From Neocallimastix lanati (nom. inval.) (taxonomy: Eukaryota > Neocallimastigomycota > Neocallimastigomycetes > Neocallimastigales > Neocallimastigaceae): a DNA stretch of 64,000 bases. The notes below the pieces were generated by a model. The model was not told the origin of the DNA and did no database searches. It was given only the letters and a program-made list of their open reading frames with translations. The stretch is taken from the NCBI GenBank assembly GCA_016946835.1, contig JACVTC010000039.1, positions 667,501 through 731,500 of the forward strand, given 5' to 3'. Position 1 is the stretch's first letter, and each line of letters begins with the position of its first letter. The position numbers and the translations under genes are program-made. This document shows, in pieces, positions 27,296 to 40,645 of this stretch.

Positions 27296-28672
27296 AAATA
27301 ATAAAAAGGAAAATAATTAAATATAATAATAAAAATAGAAACAAAAACACAAAAAATAGAAATAAAAAGAATAAAATAAACTGTTATTTAACAAACTAAA
27401 AAAGTTTTTTTGATACTTAAAAAATACACATTTTTTTTTTTTTTTTTTTTTTTATTTTTTTTTTATTTTATTTTTTAATCTATATTTATTTATTTTATTT
27501 ATTTTTGTTTCATTTTTGTTCCATTTTTGCTTAAAATAAAAATAAAAGTATTTTTTTTTTGTTTGTTTCATAATTTCACAAAGGAATTTTTTTTTCTTAT
27601 ATTTGGGTAAATAGAGAGATTAAAATATATATTTATATATATATTTTTCATTGTTAACCAGGATATTGTATATGTATATATAAATAAATAATGAAAGTTT
27701 AGTTTTTTATTATTGTAAATAAATTAATAGATAAATAAATAAATAACAATTAAAAAATAAATAAATAAATATAAATAAATAAGTAAATAAATATATAAAA
27801 TAAATGAATAATATTATTATATAAATATTATACATAATATATAATGCATATATATATAGTTTAGTTGGTGATTATGGTTAAGAGGTTAAGGTTTGTTTGT
27901 TAAGGTTTATACGCTTTTTGCTTATTTTTAGAGTTATTTTTATTTTACTTAGCTGATAAGGAAAATGAAATGAAAATGTTTTTAATTCTTCTTGGTTTTA
28001 TAAGTTTTAATCCTTCCTTACTTCCTTACTTAAATATCTTTTTAATTTTAATTTTAATTTTAATTTATTTTATTTATTCGTTCGTAATATCACTAAAGAT
28101 TCCCCCTAGTTTAGAGGTGATGTCAATGGAAGGGAGGACACAAAGACATAGATAAAAACAAAAAGTTCCTTTTTTTTTAAAATAAAATAAAATAAAATAA
28201 AATAAAATTAAAAACAAATAAATAAAATCAAAAAAAATAAAAATTCTATATAATTTGTTTTTTAAAAAATAAAAAAAATTAAAAAAATAAAGGTTCTGAA
28301 TAATTTAGTTTAGTTTAGTTTTATCTTATTGTTGATGGTATTGGCTTTGAATCCAAACCTTTCTTTCTTTAGTGTCAGCCGTCTAAAAAAAAAAAAAACA
28401 TATAATACCTGATAAATATAAACATGAATATTTACTTTTAAACGGTTAAGTGTTGATATATTTGATATATTTGATGCTTTTTTTTTTTTTGATTTCTCAA
28501 ATGTTAGCACATGGTAATATCGGCATGGTCTTTAGGGTTTAAGTCTGGTCTTTTCTGGTTCTTTTCTATTTCGGTCTGAGTTCTTCAAAAAAAAAAAAAA
28601 AAAAAGACTATACCATATAAAACTATATTAATAAAAAAAATAATTGATTTAAGTGGATTTACTAAATGATTG

Positions 28673-28716
<44 letters not shown>

Positions 28717-28989
28717 TAAATTATAAAAAAATTAGAAAAAATTAAAAACAGCTACAATGTAAATAGACACCTTACTATCTATTTTATGAAAAATCATATA
28801 TATACACATTTAGACTAGGAAGAGAATACACTTCCTGTGTTTTATTAAGATAAAAATAAAATGTATGTAAAAGATTTAAGTAAAATAAAATAAAAAAAAA
28901 TAATAAAAAATAATAAAAACTAATAAATAAAAAAACTTTCAATTAACCAATGAAAATTTAATGTAATAAAGAATAAAAAATAAGTTTCA
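27296..28989. other. Gene-poor region with a few GC-richer patches
   Basis: T tracts (27431-27453), AAAT runs and A tracts. Patches at 27855-28155 and 28300-28580 are less AT-biased. The first contains TAGTTTAGTTGG (about 27858), which resembles a Pol III A box, but no B box lies at a normal distance. No gene is supported. Confidence 0.45.
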
Positions 28990-30090
28990 AAAGTTAAAAA
29001 AAAAATCTAGGTGTGATGTATACTATGTGTAGCAACATAATCCACCAGTTAAATCTAAAATAGAATAATGAAACAAAGAAGTAACATCCTTAAAATTGAG
29101 AGTGTGGTATCGTATCTTCTAAACTCTTCCCCTGAGCCACAAGAAAGATCATCAAAAGTTGAATTACTTACTACTGGTTCTGTGTTCAGAACGGTGCTGC
29201 TAGTAAATGTGTATTGATAAGAATTAACAAGACTACTAACTGCACTATTCCTTTTATCATATCAAGTACGATGTCAGCACTCTTGATAATAAAAGGTGTT
29301 TTTGCTAAACCTCTTAAAAAGTAACTCAAGAGAGCTAACAATGATTGGTATTATATTTAGCAAGATATTCCCCAAGCCCCACAATCTACCGAACAGTAGA
29401 CCACTACGAACTTTTTAGGAGTTTGTTCACTTAAATGTCCCCGTTCCCCCAATATCGAATTGTAGGTCATCTAAAGCTGAAAATTCCACCAAGAAGGAAT
29501 ATATATAAATATATCTGTATATGAAATTCTTATATTCTAAAATAATTTTAGAACATGAAGGAAAGTAAGGAAGGATTCCTTACTTTTATTGGCAAATAAA
29601 ATGAAAAGGTCATCGATAAAATCTAATAAAAGATTTTCATCGACATAAAGAAAAGGTGGAGCATTCAAAATTTTCCAATGAATAAAAGATTGTTCACCTT
29701 TTCCACAGCAAGGGCAGAATTTAGGACAATCATCAGAAACTCAACCACCACTCTACCACTTCTAATCGTAATAGTGGTATTATATTTGTAAACCAGCTCT
29801 AAATCTTAAGATTCCAGTTAAAACCTAAACTTAAATTTTGGGGGGCGGTATTCAAGGTTGAGCTTTAAATAGATTTCTAGCATTTATAAATTTGAAGTTA
29901 TTGTCGTAATTTCGTATCTTTAATTCCTTGAAATTTACCAGTATCAGACCAATATGATTCAATAACATCATTGAATTTAATGATTAATAGGAGTTGAACC
30001 TGCTTTAGCTTTAATAATATCAATAACATTTCTTCTTGAAGAACAGAAAGTTATTCGAAAACCTGTAATATTAACAAAAATAATGGAAAA
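28990..30090 (-). pseudogene. Probable LINE-like (non-LTR) retrotransposon relic
   Basis: The block is GC-richer than its flanks and shows protein-like stretches on the - strand. The clearest is near 29650-29750: SDDCPKFCPCCGKGEQ followed by FIHW, a C-x2-C...H pattern like the zinc-binding tail after the reverse transcriptase of many LINEs, then a hydrophobic ILNAPPFLYVDENLLLDFI stretch. Further pieces read ITFCSSRRNVIDIIKAKAG (about 30000-30060) and STVLNTEPVVSNSTFDDLSC (about 29150-29200). Stops and frame changes occur throughout, so no intact frame exceeds about 60 codons. The RT palm itself is not recognisable, so the family call is tentative. It could instead be an old host gene with a zinc motif. 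Confidence 0.4.
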
Positions 30091-30624
30091 TAAAAATAAA
30101 AATTTGAAAAGTGGGCAATAATAACTGAACTAATATCCTTTTGATGATTCAAAATTACCGAAATAGTTAATTATCATCAAAAGTTATTTTTTTTTTTTTT
30201 TTTTTTTTTTACTACATGAGACTATTTAGTCTTAATAATTTTCTATCATAAAAAATTTATATATCTATACAAAAGTTATTATTATCTAATAATTATTATT
30301 TTGTTTAACAAATAATAAAATAATAAAATAAATAAATAAATAAAACCATTATGAATTAAATATTTTTATTTATTTATTTTTTATTATTATTATTTTTATT
30401 TTTTTTTTTAGTTAATACATTAAAAAAAAAAGAAAAAAAAAATTATATATATATATTTATTATTTATTTATTTATTTATTTTCTTTGTTTTTTATATAAA
30501 TATTATTCATTCAAATAGTTTTTTTTTTTATTTTTTATTTTTTTTATTAATTATGTTAATAGTTATACCATTCATTAAATAGACATTATTTTTGACTTTA
30601 CAATGTTAATCATAATTTTAGGAT

Positions 30625-30750
30625 ACGAAATTATGATCTTCATTGGTAGTGCTAGTCCTACTGGCCTGCCTTACTGTTACTTCCGCATTGACGCTCTTGG
30701 TAGTAGTAGGAACTCGAGATGCTAATAACTGCATAATTAACAGATATAGT

Positions 30751-30785
<35 letters not shown>

Positions 30786-31782
30786 ATTTTCAACCGAAAG
30801 TTCTTTCATTACCGAAAATGGAATAACTATTACCAAATGTCCTACCATTAGAATTGGTAGATGAACTTGATTGTTCTATTGTCCAACCATTTTCAGAAGT
30901 ATAGGAAATTAGATAAAAGATTTGAAATAGTATCACTTTTAGAATCTTCTTTTGATGAAGATTCATTATGTCCTAAAGTATACGCTTGAGAATATCCTTT
31001 AGTTGTTTCATTTTGTTCTATGACACTCTGTGAATGTGAATTGTATTCTGAATCTTCTTTGGAATTAATTTTGGCTCCATTGTTTGATGAGCCTTCAACA
31101 TCGGTATGACTATTACTACGTGTACCATCTAGAGCCATAACTAAACTTGCATGTTCTTCCCTTTCAGTAAAGTATGACCTGCATATCATAATTAAAATTA
31201 GCTAAATTATATTGTGTTTGTTCATTTCTTTTTATTCCAATAATCCGATTGATTAAAATTTTTCCAATTCCAGTTTTCAGTTTATTCAAAATTTTTCCAA
31301 TTCCATGATTCTGTTTGTTCATAATTAACACTATTCCAATATTATATTCAGTTTGATCAAAGTTTTTTTTGACTCTATGTTTCCATTTGATCATAATTTT
31401 TTTTTTTTTGGTTCCATTTATCAGTTTGATAATAATTTTTCCAATTACATGCATCTGTAAAATTTTGTTCAATTTGATTCTATGTTTCAGTAAGATTATA
31501 ATTTTTTTTTATTCCAATCTTTAGTTTGGTCATATTTTTTTTTAATTCTATTCTTCAGTTTGGTCATAATTTTTTTTGTTCCATTCTTTAGTTAGGTCAT
31601 AATTTTTTTTTTCTTTTTTCATTCCATACTTCATCTTCTACCAATTGTGCTCCTGATATTGCAGTTTAACCTAATTGAGCTGCTGTATCAACTCAACTTT
31701 TTTAGATTTACTTCTTTTATTTTTTCTTTCCTGTTTCTATAATTACATGTTTTGGGGCTGATGGTATGGATTTTTTAGAGCT

Positions 31783-31822
<40 letters not shown>

Positions 31823-33306
31823 TAACTTGTTTACAAACATATTTTCCTATTTGTTTTAATTCCTTGTTTTATAAGAAATCTAGCACCTTGTTGAACCTCA
31901 AATTCAAGTAAAATAGGAGCAAGTGGAACAAAAAAAAATATTCTTTTTTTCTAAATGAGTTTGATTATTATATAAATTAATTTTTTTTTAATCCTCACTA
32001 TTAGCTAATACAAATCTTTTATTTTTACCATCCTTTTTATCCTTATTTTTATCCTTATTATCCTTATTATCATATGAAGCATCTTTATCGATATAAAGAA
32101 TTCCATTTACTTCTTCATATTGATTATTATGATAATCATGATCATCTTTACTTAAAAATAACTATATTCATTAGTATCGGAATGCTCTTTATATCCGTTC
32201 CAATTAATTTCATCAGTCGATCCTGCAATATTAGTTATGGCATGTGTATCATCTTCCGTTACTCCGTGAATAATTGCTTCTGAATATTTGGTATTAAAGG
32301 TAAATCCATTATTGGAAGATTCACTTGTAGAATTGGAATGAGTTAATGTAACTGCTACTTCTAAAGAACTAGTATTTGTATTAGAGTCGGAATGTGTAAT
32401 AATATTACCATCAGTTAAAGTAGATGCTACTTCAATAGTATTAGAAATTTCATCCGTTAAAGTATCCGTATTACTTTCAATATTACCAGTAGTTGTGGGT
32501 TGAAACTTCACCTTTAGAGTTCGTAATGGAAATTTGATTTTCTTTTGTTGCTGAGATAAAACTATTACATAAACCACTACACCCTTCACAATTATCTACT
32601 GCTGCACATTCTGTAAAAACCTTTAGGAATACTATTAATGACTGATCCTAAAGAATCTGGTAAATTAACTACGACACCCGTAACATTTCTAGCATTAGGT
32701 ATACGAGCATCAATACCAATAACTAATAATTTATGATATGGGTTATAGGTTGGATTTGCACTTGCTAATGGAATACATTTTTGTTGAGTATTTTTTAATT
32801 TGTCATAAATTTTATTAATATAAGTCGTAGTTCTATTTTTAAAATCACTAATTGTATCATTACCTCTTAAATATGGATTATCAGTAATGGTATTTTCATC
32901 AATATAATCATTATTATCCTTTATTTTCATTATTATCCTTATTTTCATTATTATCCTTTATTTTCATTATTATCCATTATTTTCATTACTATTCTTATTA
33001 TCATTAGAATCTTCAAGTCTTCTTTTTCTTAATTTATTTTGAATACTGGAAATATCGTAATACATACCAATACTATTAACCATTGTACTATTATCGTACC
33101 AAGAAACTCAGTACCAAGTGGGTCCCAATACTTTTGCGTATTCTTCAATTGTTTTAGCATAGACAATATTGCCTTCATTATCAAAATACGCGGGATCATA
33201 AGCTTTAGATACCCCCATTATAATTGTACCGACAAAATACTCTTGATTCTTTTGCTAAAGCATAATTAGTAAGGAATATACAAATTGTAAAGATTAAAAT
33301 TTTCAT
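30625..33306 (-). pseudogene. Decayed gene for a secreted Ser/Thr/Asn-rich protein
   Basis: The - strand shows a start at 33306 with a clear signal peptide (MKILIFTICIFLTNYALA). Long protein-like stretches follow: an N-terminal module around 33050-33260, a module around 32590-32900 (GIDARIPNARNVTGVVVNLP), a Cys-rich stretch with CEGCSGLCNSF near 32560, and a Thr/Ser/Asn-rich part (32150-32480). Further on are a Lys/Asp-rich linker (32010-32100), short tandem repeats rich in Trp, Asn, Lys and Gln (31210-31640) and a Ser/Asn/Glu-rich C-terminal part (30640-31180). I do not recognise the family. The gene is broken, by roughly ten or more interruptions and a few T-tract insertions. The signal peptide indicates that the ancestor was exported. 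Confidence 0.6.
31210..31640 (-). repeat. Coding-type short tandem repeat in the secreted-protein relic
   Basis: About ten diverged units of roughly 33-40 bp with the + strand pattern TTTGGTCATAATTTTTTT then TTCCATTCTT. Read on the - strand they correspond to degenerate WNxKxxDQT-like peptides. The unit length varies with the T run. Confidence 0.6.
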
Positions 33307-33586
33307 AATACTATTTTATTATAATATTTATTTATTATAAATTTTTATAAAAAAAAAAAAAAAAAAAAACATTTTATAAAAATAATATTATTATAATTAA
33401 TAATATTATTATTTAAATAAGTTATGAATTTTTTATATTAAAAATTAGAGTAAGTGCTTTGGTCATTAATTATATCAATAAATTATATAAAAATTTTAAA
33501 ATATACATTTTAAGCATTATTTATTATGAAATTTTTTTTTTCATTTTTTAAAAATATATATAGATAATTAATTAATTGATTTTTAT

Positions 33587-33770
33587 TTATCTATATTTTA
33601 TTTCAAAATTATCATTAAATTTATCATTCGATGTTGATGAAAATGTATAATAAAATAGTTCGTGATAATCTTCCATCCATTCTTCCATGTCTTCAAAATC
33701 CTCTATATCTCTTTCTGTAGGATCAAACCGTAATTTGTTTTCTTTAAAATTTTTCACACTAAAAAGAGTT
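33587..33770 (-). pseudogene. Short coding-like fragment (possible last exon)
   Basis: Some 57 codons read open on the - strand with an acidic, clearly protein-like composition (ENKLRFDPTERDIEDFEDME, then FSSTSNDKFNDNFEIKYR and a stop at 33587). A CTTTTTAG acceptor-like site lies just upstream, near 33764. No partner exon is seen to the right, where a + strand relic begins. It is either the orphaned last exon of a lost gene or a small unrecognised gene. The family is unknown. Confidence 0.4.
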
Positions 33771-33799
33771 CACAACTAAAAATAATGTATTAGATAAAA

Positions 33800-36073
33800 G
33801 TTATTACAATGAATTTTAAAAATTATGTGGTAAATGCAATTAGTAATAACATAACTAATGACTTAAATAGAATTATACAAAGTGTAGTGTAAATAGAGCT
33901 ATTAATCAAGCATATAATGTTCTTAGAACGTCTAATGACTTATTAAATTATTTTGATAATTCTATTATCCAACTTCTAAAATATACCGAACAATACTTAA
34001 TCTATCACGAAAGATATAAGTAAGTATGAAAATGAAAATATTGAAAACATTGATAATGATGACTTAAAAATGCTTTTTTTTAAAAGGCAAAATATCTTCA
34101 CCCTTTATATCGGATTTTTTAATAATATTGTTAATGAAAATTCGAAACCTGTATTCTTCAATTTAAGAAAAAACTACAGGGAATTATCTAAACCGTCCTT
34201 TAGAAAATAGTGACAACTCTAAAGATTTATACATAAGTACGTTAATGCTTACTGTTGGTAATGGTATTTATGGACATATTTTTGCAATAAATGTTCCTGG
34301 TCCAATAAATGGTATTGGAATGAACGCAGCCCATTTATATCAATTAGATAATGAATTTGTATTACTTAATAAGGTACTTTCAAAAACTAATGATTATAAA
34401 ATTCGGATAAAAATATCTAGAGTAACTTAATTAATTCATTGAAATTATTTAAAGAAAAAAATATCGATAAAAAAAAATATATTACCATACTATGATAATT
34501 ATAATGATATTTCTAATCCGAAATATTTACACAATAATGCTAAAAAAAAAATCGCCGATGTTTGGAAAATATTATCTCAACTTTTTGAAAAAAATACAAT
34601 AATAAATTTAGTGAAGAAGAAAGCGCTTCTTTTATCATAAATTTCAATGGTTCTATGAATGATTTTAAAGCAATTGTTATTTAAGTCTGAATATTCAAAA
34701 CAGTGCCTGTATATTTGATTAATTTCGATGAAAAATGACATTAAAAGTATGGAACTAAACTTTAATAAAAATTATGAGACTCATTTAAAAAAAATTTTTT
34801 GATATAATTACTGATGATGATAGTCATAATTTGATTGCTAATTATGATAATGTTTGATGAATCTGAATCTATGAACAGTAGGTAATATAAACTTATACAC
34901 AATCTTAATAAGTTGGTTAGCATAGTAAATCAAAATAAAAATAATAATTTAATATATGAAATGGGTGTGACTTATAAAGATAATAAAATATATTTAGAAA
35001 TAGATCATAGAACTATAGGTAATGGAAATAATTTTAATAATTTTCTTGAATCGATTAATAGTTTATGTCCAAGAAATAGAATCATTAGATACGGATTCAT
35101 TAGATGATTATTACAATAATGAATTAAATAATGTGTATATAATGATTTTCATGAACCGATTTTAACCAGTAATACTCTTCATAGTAATGGCAAATCAATT
35201 CCTAATCTTGAAGTCATTCTTAAAACTCATGATACGCTTGCATCTAAAATAGGTGGAGAGGAATTTAATATGGATGATTTTTCGGGTTCTATAAGTAAAA
35301 TATCGGTTCCGTAACTTGAACATATCGACGATAATAGTAATGCTCTTGACGTAATTAAAAAAACAATAAAATTTCTTCAGAGGGTAAAAAGTTCGTAATA
35401 AAAGGTGTAGAATCTTGTATAAATCTAGATTCAATAAAGAAGCTAGTTTATATTGGAATGACAGTGTTAACTTTTGTATTTAAGTGAGGCAAGTCTAATT
35501 AATATGTTTAATAATAAATCAAATATTAAAAGTAAACTTGATGTATCGTCATATTTTAATCATTGACGGTAATATGGAATCTCGAGAATTATTGAAATCG
35601 TCATTTGATTTAGATTATCAATAGTCTCCGAGTAGTATTAATACAAAAAAGAGCTAATGACATTACATATAATTACCACTAGATTAAATAATAAAATTAT
35701 TCCAAGAAATAATCAATCTATTGAAGACTATCAAAGTTTAACGTTTTCTGAAGCTTTGAATGAAGTTATTGATGACAATCCAAATATTGCAAGTCAAGTG
35801 TCTGACGATTCTGTAATAAAATCTGATGAGGTACTTAAAAATGTCAAAAAAAAATGATAATGAAAATCAAAAAATCTATGAATGAAGAATATAAAAAAAA
35901 AAAAAACATATGGAAACTGCTATAAAAAAAAAAAAAATTTGCTGCTTACACTTTAGAAACGTATTATAAGTTTGTGAAAATGGCATGTAGAAAAAATCAA
36001 GTTACTTTTAATACTAACATTTCACAATTTAATTCATATATGCTTTATGTATCTAGTTATATTTCAAATGGTG

Positions 36074-36108
<35 letters not shown>

Positions 36109-36260
36109 AGGTAAAAGATGTTTTAGCATTATCTATCAAACCTAATATAAATTATGTTAATGCCCTTCATAATACTGGAATTGCTTATAATAATATAAAT
36201 AAACTTAATAAACAATATAATTTTATTTTACAAAAACAGTACTATCAAAAATAAAACAAA
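33800..36260 (+). pseudogene. Decayed gene with an ADP-ribosyltransferase-like segment
   Basis: Protein-like sequence runs along the + strand for about 2.4 kb in several separate stretches. One (about 34225-34430) resembles the core of the VIP2/C2-type ADP-ribosyltransferase fold: an STLML strand, HIFAINVPG, then DNEFVLLN at the place of the E-x-x-LL strand. Other stretches (33900-34200, 34740-35100, 35140-35330, 35650-35860, 35940-36070) are hydrophilic, helical and unassigned. The gene is broken by at least ten interruptions plus A-tract insertions (for example about 36073-36105). It is treated as a fossil. Its ancestor may have been an effector or toxin-like gene acquired from another organism, which is inference from the domain alone. 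Confidence 0.5.
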
Positions 36261-36382
36261 AATTTAATTAATACTTTATATACAAAAAAAAAAATAAATA
36301 AAAAAAAAAAAAAAAGATTAGAAAGATTAAATAAAATAAAATAAATTTAATAAAATAAATTTATTATATTATAATTTAAAAA

Positions 36383-36413
<31 letters not shown>

Positions 36414-37460
36414 TTTTTAAAACGTTATTATCAAATTACAAACATTTTAATTTTTATTAAAGGTCTAAAAAAAAAAAATTAATAAAATTTTTAATAATAT
36501 GATATCTATAGTGTTAGGAAAAGTTCATAAAAATTAACAATTACTTCCTAAAAAAAAAATAATAATTAAGTTTAATTATTCTTTATTAATTAATTATTTT
36601 AAAAAAATTGTAATAAATAAAAAAAAATTCAAATAAAAATTAAATAATCTGAAATTTATTATGATACATAATAGATTAAAAATATTTCAAAAATATAGAT
36701 TTGAAATAGACTTCAATTTATTATTTATTTAAAATTCCAAGGAAAAGTAAAAATATATAAAAAACATATATTAAATATTATTTAGTTTAATTAAAAAAAA
36801 AAAAACATTGATAAAAACAGAAATAAAAATGAAATGAAATCAGTAAATCAAATTTCTAAATTCCTATAGATCAATCATTAAATATTAATATTTCTATATT
36901 ATTATAATATATTATATAAACTTTAATTTTTTTTTTTTTTTTTTAAAAAAAATGTTTATTATATAGCAATTATTATTACAGTTATAATTGTTAAATTATA
37001 CAGTAATTTACTTTACTATTGAAAAAAAATTAAAAATTATTAAAAAATATATCTTAAATATATATATATATAATATAAAAAAATATAAAATTTTGTAAAA
37101 AAAAAAAATAAACTTATAGTAATATAAAAAAAAATTTTTTTTTCTTTTTTTTTTTGATGAAAAGAAATAAAAAGGAATAATAATAATTACAATTATAACA
37201 ATAAAAATAATATACTGAAAAATATAAAAATATAAAAAAAATAAAAATAAAAATAAAAATAAAAATAGAACTAAAAAATAAAAATGAAGTATTATATATT
37301 TGTATTATTATTATTATTATTATATTACTAAATCTACTTTAAATATATTATATATTCTGTACAAAGGATGATGAGAAAGACTTATTTTTAATAATGAAAT
37401 AAAGTATAAAAATAAAAAATATAATAAATAAAAAAATAAAACTTTTTTTTTATTTCTTTC
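36261..37460. other. Intergenic AT-rich spacer
   Basis: A and T tracts, (TAA)n at about 36386-36412 and AAAAT repeats near 37230-37265; no gene seen. It contains the 3' flank of the SANT/U-box gene. Confidence 0.55.
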
Positions 37461-40400
37461 TTATTTATTAATAATTTTATCTCTGTATTGATCAATATTT
37501 TCAAATGTTAATATGACAAGCTCTCTCTTGGTTAACGGTTTCTTTGTAATTGGACATCTATTCTTACAATCTGGATTATTTAAACATCTAACCCAACTAT
37601 CATATCTATTAATTATTATTTTTTTTATTAAAAATAATAAAATGAAATGAAATAAAATGAAATAAAAAATTATAATAATAATTAATATATTATTGAAATT
37701 AATAAAAATTATTATATTTAAAAATTTTATATATATGCATATATATATTTATAATCATTTATTAAATGATTTTAATAAATATTAACAATAACATTAATAT
37801 TAATATTAAATATTAAATATTTTAATATTATTATATACTATTATTATATATTATTATATATTATTTATATCTATTAATAAATGAATATTAACTTACCCCA
37901 TGACATGTCCATATGGTGATATAGCTGGTTTTATAACTTCTTCTAAAGTAATTGGATCAGTGAAACCTGGTAATGGATTTTCTTCTGGTGTACTTGGTTG
38001 TTGTTCATATTTAGCTCTAGTACGTTTAGTAGTACACCAATTATGATAGGTACCAGAATCATCATTATCACGTGGATAGAGATAATCATCATCAGAATCA
38101 CTGTCATCATAGGTATACTTACTCTTACGCTTGCGAGTAACACGAGTACTTGTACGAGTGCTGCTACTTGGAGTGCTACTTAATGCACTTTCAAGATTAA
38201 TAACCTTCTTCTTATGTGGATGACGGTTATGTCTTCTAATTGTACCAGCTTGACCATCTTTTTTACCAAATAAGTAATGCATTTTATTACCATCAATAAT
38301 ATAGTTTGGATCAATAATTTGTTTACTCTTTAATAGATGTCTATAGAAATTGGAACACTTTATATTTTATTAATGATAATGAAAAATTAAAAAAATAGAA
38401 GATTTTATATACATTTTGTTAATTTATTATATATTTATTATATAAATAAATAAAAAATTGAAAATATCAACTTTTATATGTATTTTTTTTTTTTTTTTTA
38501 TTTTCTTTTATTTTTTAAACATATATATATAATGATAATGATTAACTTACTTGATAACCAACACGACCTGGAATGGTCATTGAGAAGATACCCCATTGAC
38601 CATCAGCACCAACTTCTGCTAATCTATCCATGAATAACTTTCTTTCCTCCTATATTAATAAATATTTATAATAATAATAATAATAATAATAATATTAATA
38701 TTAATTAAGTTTATAATTAATAAAGAAAAAAAATTTTTTGATATTTTTCATTAATAAAAACCACAACAATAATTTAAAAAATAAAAAAATATATATATAT
38801 ATATTAAAAAAAAAACTTACAGGAGTCCAAGCACCATTTCTTTGCTTTTCACCTGGTGCGTTAAATCTATAATAATATGTGTTTGGATTAATACCAATCA
38901 TTTTATAAGCCTTAATACGAGCTTCACTCCAACCTTCAAAGGCTTTCATTGGATCATCTGATTTTAATTGTTTTAAAGCATCATCTAAACGTAATCTAGT
39001 GTAAGTGTAAGTACGACTTTAAATAATAACAATAGTTATATAATAATAATAAAATATATATATGTATTTGAAATATGTTTAAAAAATAAAAAAAAAAATT
39101 ATAAATTAGATTACTTTATACGACATAATATAATATAAATAAATAAAAAAAAAAGTGATATGTAGATATTATATAAATAATATTAAATTTTGTTCTTACG
39201 TTTTAGTATCTTGTGAGGTAATTTTTTTCATGTAATTCCTTCTCTTAATTGCTAATCTTTCATAAGCTTCCTTTTCTTCATTAGTCATATGATCTATTTT
39301 TAATGATATTTATACATATAATATATATTAATTTAATTGATATAATAAAACTAAAAAATTGAATAAAAAAAAATTTTTTTTTAATTTCTTAATTAAAATT
39401 ATTCTATGTTATTATTGTTGTTATATTGTTGCTATCATTATCATTAATGTATTACCATTTTCAATTTCTTGATTATTATTTTTGTAGGCAATCGTCTTTC
39501 TAATTTTTGGTAAGTATTCTTGTTGAGTTAAATTTAAAATGACTTGTTCCTAATAAACAATAAATTTATTATATTAAGATATTTTATATTAATTAATAAT
39601 TTTAATATTTCATTTAAAATATAATTTATATAGGAAAACTATTAGAAAATAATAAATAATGGATTTGAAATTTACTTCATCATTATTACTATCTTCTAAA
39701 GCTGTCTTAACTTCTTCTTCATTTAAAAAATTATATAAACCAACAATTTTATCTAATTTTCTATAAAAATCTTTCTTTTCATATTCTTGGAACTTAATTG
39801 GTGAAAAAAAAAATTTTTTATTAATTAAATTATTTAAATATATATATAAATTATTTTTATTAAAGAAAATTTTAATGGTTAAGTCATTTTTCATTTAAAA
39901 AAAATTATTTTGATTAATAGGTTAAAAAAAAACTTTATTTTTATTTTGAATAAAAAATATATTTATAAAATATGGAAATTTATTTTACTTGTAATTGTTG
40001 TAATTGGACACGTTTTTGAATAATTAATCTTTCTTCTTCAGTTGGTTCACTATCGAAGACTCTTTCCTTTCTAATAGTATGAATGTTGGCTCTATTATGA
40101 ATGAAATTTTTAATTTTTATAAAAATTTAATATATTAAAATGGTATGCATAAAAATAAAATTTTAAGAAAAAAATCGAATTAAAATTTTACTAATATCAT
40201 AAAAAATGAAATTTTTTACAGTATCTTATAATAAAAATATATATTATTATATAATGAAATTTAATTTTTAATAATTATTATTATTACAATTCTTCTCTTA
40301 ATTGACGTATTCTATCACTTTCTGGTCTTTGTTTTATAACCGGATGTAATTTTCTTTCTCTATCTTGTTCAATTAATTTTTCTTTAATTTTATTAATTGG

Positions 40401-40645
40401 TCTGTCAATTTGTTCCTTTTTAAGTTTTGCTGAAAGTTTATAAACTCTGTCTTTATTTATGAAGAAATTTTAAAATTTAATAATACAATTATATAAAAGA
40501 ATATATAAGTTTTTGATTTTCATTCACATCTATAGTTTATTTATACATATATTAAATTTTATTAGAAATATTAAAAAAAAAACTTACTGGTATAACTTTC
40601 GGAATAAAACTTAAAGGCCTCTTCTTTGGTTTCAGTATTAGACAT
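37461..40645 (-). CDS. CUE-like/SANT/U-box-like protein, ten exons
   Basis: A 509-aa protein. Exons on the - strand: 40588-40645, 40288-40450, 39989-40091, 39676-39792, 39456-39549, 39200-39293, 38821-39016, 38551-38649, 37897-38357 and 37461-37605. They total 1,530 nt with every phase consistent. Residues 1-120 are charged and helical. Residues 121-165 look like a CUE/UBA ubiquitin-binding fold (IVGLYNFLNEEEVKTALEDS). Residues 270-320 form a SANT/Myb-like repeat (EERKLFMDRLAEVG, WGIFSMTIPGRVGYQCSNFY). Residues 345-425 carry a basic RKRK patch and an acidic DDSDSDDD stretch. Residues 440-495 resemble a U-box (GFTDPITLEEV, GHVMGYDSWVRCL, CPITKKPLTKREL). I infer a nuclear protein, perhaps an E3 ligase acting at chromatin. 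I recall similar uncharacterised fungal proteins but no named homologue. Confidence 0.85.

Noticed and set aside
27855-28155. SINE or small gene at 27.9-28.2 kb
   Set aside because: There is an A-box-like TAGTTTAGTTGG but no B box at normal distance, and the 61-codon frame is Leu/Ile-rich with no recognisable motif.
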